From positions 1-6,668 of the forward strand of contig CANNLO010000268.1 of assembly GCA_947505055.1 (NCBI GenBank): a stretch of 6,668 nucleotides of DNA, given 5' to 3'. The notes beneath the pieces were generated by a model. The model did no database searches and was not told the DNA's origin. It was given only the letters and a program-made list of their open reading frames with translations. Source of the stretch: Methylococcaceae bacterium (GTDB lineage: Bacteria; Pseudomonadota; Gammaproteobacteria; Methylococcales; Methylomonadaceae). The position numbers and the translations under genes are program-made. Below, piece by piece: positions 5,484 through 6,668 of the stretch; positions within the stretch are counted from its first letter, which is position 1, and each line of letters starts with the position of its first letter.

Positions 5484-6004
5484 TTTTTTGACTTTCCTTT
5501 TTCGCTTACGGGTGGCTCAACGTCTTCAGTTACCTCAACATTTTCTTCGGTTCCATCATTCTCAAAACATGAGGCTTGAGTAGCAAAAAAATCTGCTTTT
5601 GCTTTGATAATCATTGGCTTGGTTGGGTTACTTTGCTTTTCATTGCAAAACTGTTTGGCGAGCGCAAGAATTTCAAGCCTATTTTCCTGGGTAGTGCCTT
5701 CTTTTAAGGCTACCAAAGCGTCAGTGCTCATTGATCCGTGCTCTAAACCCATTTCAACTTCGATCAGTACAGCGTTTCCCAGATCATAAAGAGTAGATCG
5801 GTGTTTTTTTGATCCTTTGGCGAGAAATTTAACCAAATCGTATTTGCTTTTGAACTCCAAAAGAATATATGCGGTTGAGTTAAGCAAAGCATGCAGATCT
5901 TTTTTAATGGTGGTTGTTGCAGAATCCCAATTTTTGATGCTAGGCGGGGCAGCTTCATATTTTTTTTCTGCTTCGAGCCTCGATAAGGGTGAGTTTGTGT
6001 TCAT
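5480..6004 (-). CDS. Hypothetical 174-residue protein, second gene of operon
   Basis: Unrecognised. Residues 30-125 are mostly helical: TTIKKDLHALLNSTAYILLEFKS (31-53), YDLVKFLAKGSKKHRSTLYDLGNAVLIEVEMGLEHG (55-90), then STDALVALKEG and ENRLEILALAKQF. The tail is acidic (NDGTEENVEVTEDVEPP, 150-166) and ends in a lysine cluster. No catalytic motif, signal peptide or membrane helix. I chose ATG 6004 over the TTG at 6016 because GGAG stands 6 nt before 6004 and because the ATG then overlaps the TGA of the upstream gene as ATGA, matching the next junction. A basic helical core with an acidic tail would suit a nucleic-acid or partner-binding protein, but that is a guess. Confidence 0.8.
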   Translation of the reverse strand: MNTNSPLSRLEAEKKYEAAPPSIKNWDSATTTIKKDLHALLNSTAYILLEFKSKYDLVKFLAKGSKKHRSTLYDLGNAVLIEVEMGLEHGSMSTDALVALKEGTTQENRLEILALAKQFCNEKQSNPTKPMIIKAKADFFATQASCFENDGTEENVEVTEDVEPPVSEKGKSKK

Positions 6005-6303
6005 ATTCCACTCCAAAATAGATTTATATTTTTGTGGAATATTTCTTCTTTCCGATGCTGTATGCCGTGAAGTTGGCAGCTCAGAACTTTTGAAATTTTA
6101 GATAATAATGCATTGGCCCTTTCTGATACTTGTACGGGTTTAAAAGGCAATATATTTTGAAAAAACTGATCACTCGTAAAGTATCTGGCGATTGATTTTT
6201 TTGATAATGGGGCTTTTGCTTGTAGCTGCAAAGCTTCAGGGTAATTGAATTGAAAGCAGAGCAGAGCGGTCTGTTTTTGAGGGATAAGCTTGGTTGAGAT
6301 CAT
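6001..6303 (-). CDS. Hypothetical 100-residue protein, first gene of operon
   Basis: Unrecognised. ATG 6303 has an excellent ribosome binding site, AAGGA, 5 nt upstream. The N-terminus (MISTKLIPQKQTALLCFQFN) has a strand-like hydrophobic run too short to span a membrane. Residues 34-55 hold a basic, aromatic patch around SKKSIARYFTSDQFFQ. Residues 60-76 (SERANALLSKISKVLSC) are helical, followed by a His/Lys-rich stretch. The net charge is positive. It is first in an operon whose next two starts both overlap the previous stop as ATGA. A DNA-binding or regulatory role is conceivable, but no helix-turn-helix or zinc site is evident. Confidence 0.7.
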   Translation of the reverse strand: MISTKLIPQKQTALLCFQFNYPEALQLQAKAPLSKKSIARYFTSDQFFQNILPFKPVQVSERANALLSKISKVLSCQLHGIQHRKEEIFHKNINLFWSGI

Positions 6304-6307
6304 GGGA

Positions 6308-6330
6308 GTCCTTAAAATAAAAATATATTA
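6308..6330 (-). promoter_or_regulatory. Likely -10 box and ribosome binding site of the three-gene operon
   Basis: On the minus strand TAATAT (6330-6325) is a good -10 box. The sequence 17 nt upstream, TTTGCG, is a poor -35. AAGGA (about 6313-6309) follows, 5 nt before ATG 6303, so the leader would be short. The large hairpin at 6350-6419 lies just upstream and would insulate this promoter. Confidence 0.35.
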
Positions 6331-6349
6331 GGTTCTCTCACCGCAAACG

Positions 6350-6419
6350 CAAAAAGGCGAGCAGCGAGAATCATTTCCACCATAAATGATGGAGGTTGAT
6401 TCCGCCGCTCGCCTTTTTG
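6350..6419. terminator. Long bidirectional hairpin upstream of the operon
   Basis: CAAAAAGGCGAGC (6350-6362) pairs perfectly with GCTCGCCTTTTTG (6407-6419). Inside, GCG pairs with CGC after one A-C mismatch, then after a bulged A6367, GAATCA (6368-6373) pairs with TGATTC (6397-6402). The tip (6374-6396) can pair further, CCACCAT against ATGATGG with one mismatch. The A- and T-runs make it a terminator in both directions, but the long, bulged stem is more elaborate than that requires. A structured RNA or a protein-bound cruciform is the alternative. Confidence 0.6.
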
Positions 6420-6629
6420 GAAGCTTTTAAAATTCGTTGCAAACAGATTGAAACGAATAATGCGAAATTAAATGCGTTAATATTATTAACGAGTAAAGCT
6501 GTGCTAAATTTTACGGTCTTTTTTAATGTAACGCAAGCGATAATAAAATTTTTTAGTGTTTAGAGCCTATCGTTTTTCTTGTGAATACGTTATAAATTAG
6601 GCTGTTGAGTTATTGTTTGACTCCAGTAG
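6420..6629. other. AT-rich divergent spacer with inverted repeats
   Basis: No gene seen. ATTCGTT (6432-6438) and AACGAAT (6452-6458) form a 7-bp inverted repeat with a 13-nt gap. CGTTAAT (6475-6481) and ATTAACG (6485-6491) form a second with a 3-nt gap, which suits a dimeric repressor. AGCCTA (6564-6569) and TAGGCT (6598-6603) form a weak third pair. TATAAA at 6591-6596 could be a plus-strand -10 box without a clear -35. Confidence 0.5.
6475..6491. promoter_or_regulatory. Possible operator, 7-3-7 inverted repeat
   Basis: CGTTAAT, a 3-nt ATT spacer and ATTAACG form a 17-bp near-palindrome of a size common for dimeric regulators. It lies between the left-running operon and a possible plus-strand gene. 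Confidence 0.35.
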
Positions 6630-6668
6630 ATGCAGAGTTACCGTCTTAATAATGCTGAAATAGCACTG
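6630..6668 (+). CDS. Possible start of a plus-strand gene leaving the window
   Basis: ATG 6630 opens 13 codons to the right edge, MQSYRLNNAEIAL, which read like the start of a helical protein. A TATAAA lies 34 nt upstream, but no ribosome binding site is visible. Thirteen open codons are weak evidence. If real, the gene is divergent from the three-gene operon, and the hairpin and inverted repeats lie between the two. Confidence 0.2.
   Translation, partial: MQSYRLNNAEIAL

Noticed and set aside
5080..5583. Plus-strand frames opposite the 94-residue gene
   Set aside because: Cysteine-, serine- and phenylalanine-rich peptides typical of antisense reading, without ribosome binding sites; the minus-strand genes have coupled starts and a terminator.
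6005..6016. TTG start for the 174-residue protein
   Set aside because: ATG 6004 has GGAG 6 nt upstream and forms an ATGA overlap with the preceding gene, as at the next junction.
6350..6419. Integron attC-like recombination site
   Set aside because: The imperfect stem is suggestive, but the required GTTRRRY and RYYYAAC core boxes are absent at the ends.
6579..6587. DnaA-box-like TTGTGAATA in AT-rich DNA
   Set aside because: The nearby nine-mer matches the consensus at eight of nine positions but is a single site; one near-match in AT-rich DNA is expected by chance.

Overview
The window looks like part of a mobile or accessory element (plasmid, integrative element or satellite prophage) in a Gram-negative bacterium of moderate to low GC. 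A marine-type gammaproteobacterium is a guess from composition and from the AAGGA/GGAG-type ribosome binding sites; no gene fixes the taxon. There are no rRNA, tRNA, insertion-sequence transposase, CRISPR or housekeeping genes. Much of the sequence encodes proteins I cannot name.

Layout, left to right. (1) Positions 1-1026, minus strand: the N-terminal 342 residues of a UvrD/Rep-like superfamily 1 helicase that runs off the left edge. (2) Positions 1027-1376: a gene-poor spacer with an 18-bp perfect palindrome fused to four 7-bp tandem repeats, next to a possible helicase promoter. (3) Positions 1377-2561, minus: a 394-residue protein whose middle resembles DNA-binding/partition-type accessory proteins of plasmids and islands. 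Its first ~105 codons lie in a GC-richer patch that also carries a protein-like plus-strand reading frame. (4) Positions 2562-3229: a divergent control region with two tiny overlapping minus-strand frames and a 13-bp inverted repeat bounding a 219-bp segment. (5) Positions 3230-5065, plus: a 611-residue protein of the DUF927/primase-associated P-loop ATPase type. Its Walker A lysine and serine/threonine positions are both alanine, while Walker B is intact. (6) Positions 5066-5198: a convergent spacer with a good terminator for the minus-strand operon. (7) Positions 5199-6303, minus: a compact operon of three unrecognised small proteins (100, 174 and 94 residues), joined by two ATGA start/stop overlaps. 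(8) Positions 6304-6668: an AT-rich divergent region with a ~70-nt bidirectional hairpin, two further inverted repeats and perhaps the first 13 codons of a plus-strand gene leaving the right edge.

Inferred joint role: a helicase, a primase/helicase-type ATPase and a partition-like DNA-binding protein, with several palindromes and short repeats between them, fit a replication or maintenance module. The three-gene operon may be its accessory or regulatory unit, but nothing in its sequence shows a function. The points most worth pursuing are the apparently dead ATPase, the coupled operon of unknowns, and the inverted-repeat-bounded segment in the control region.
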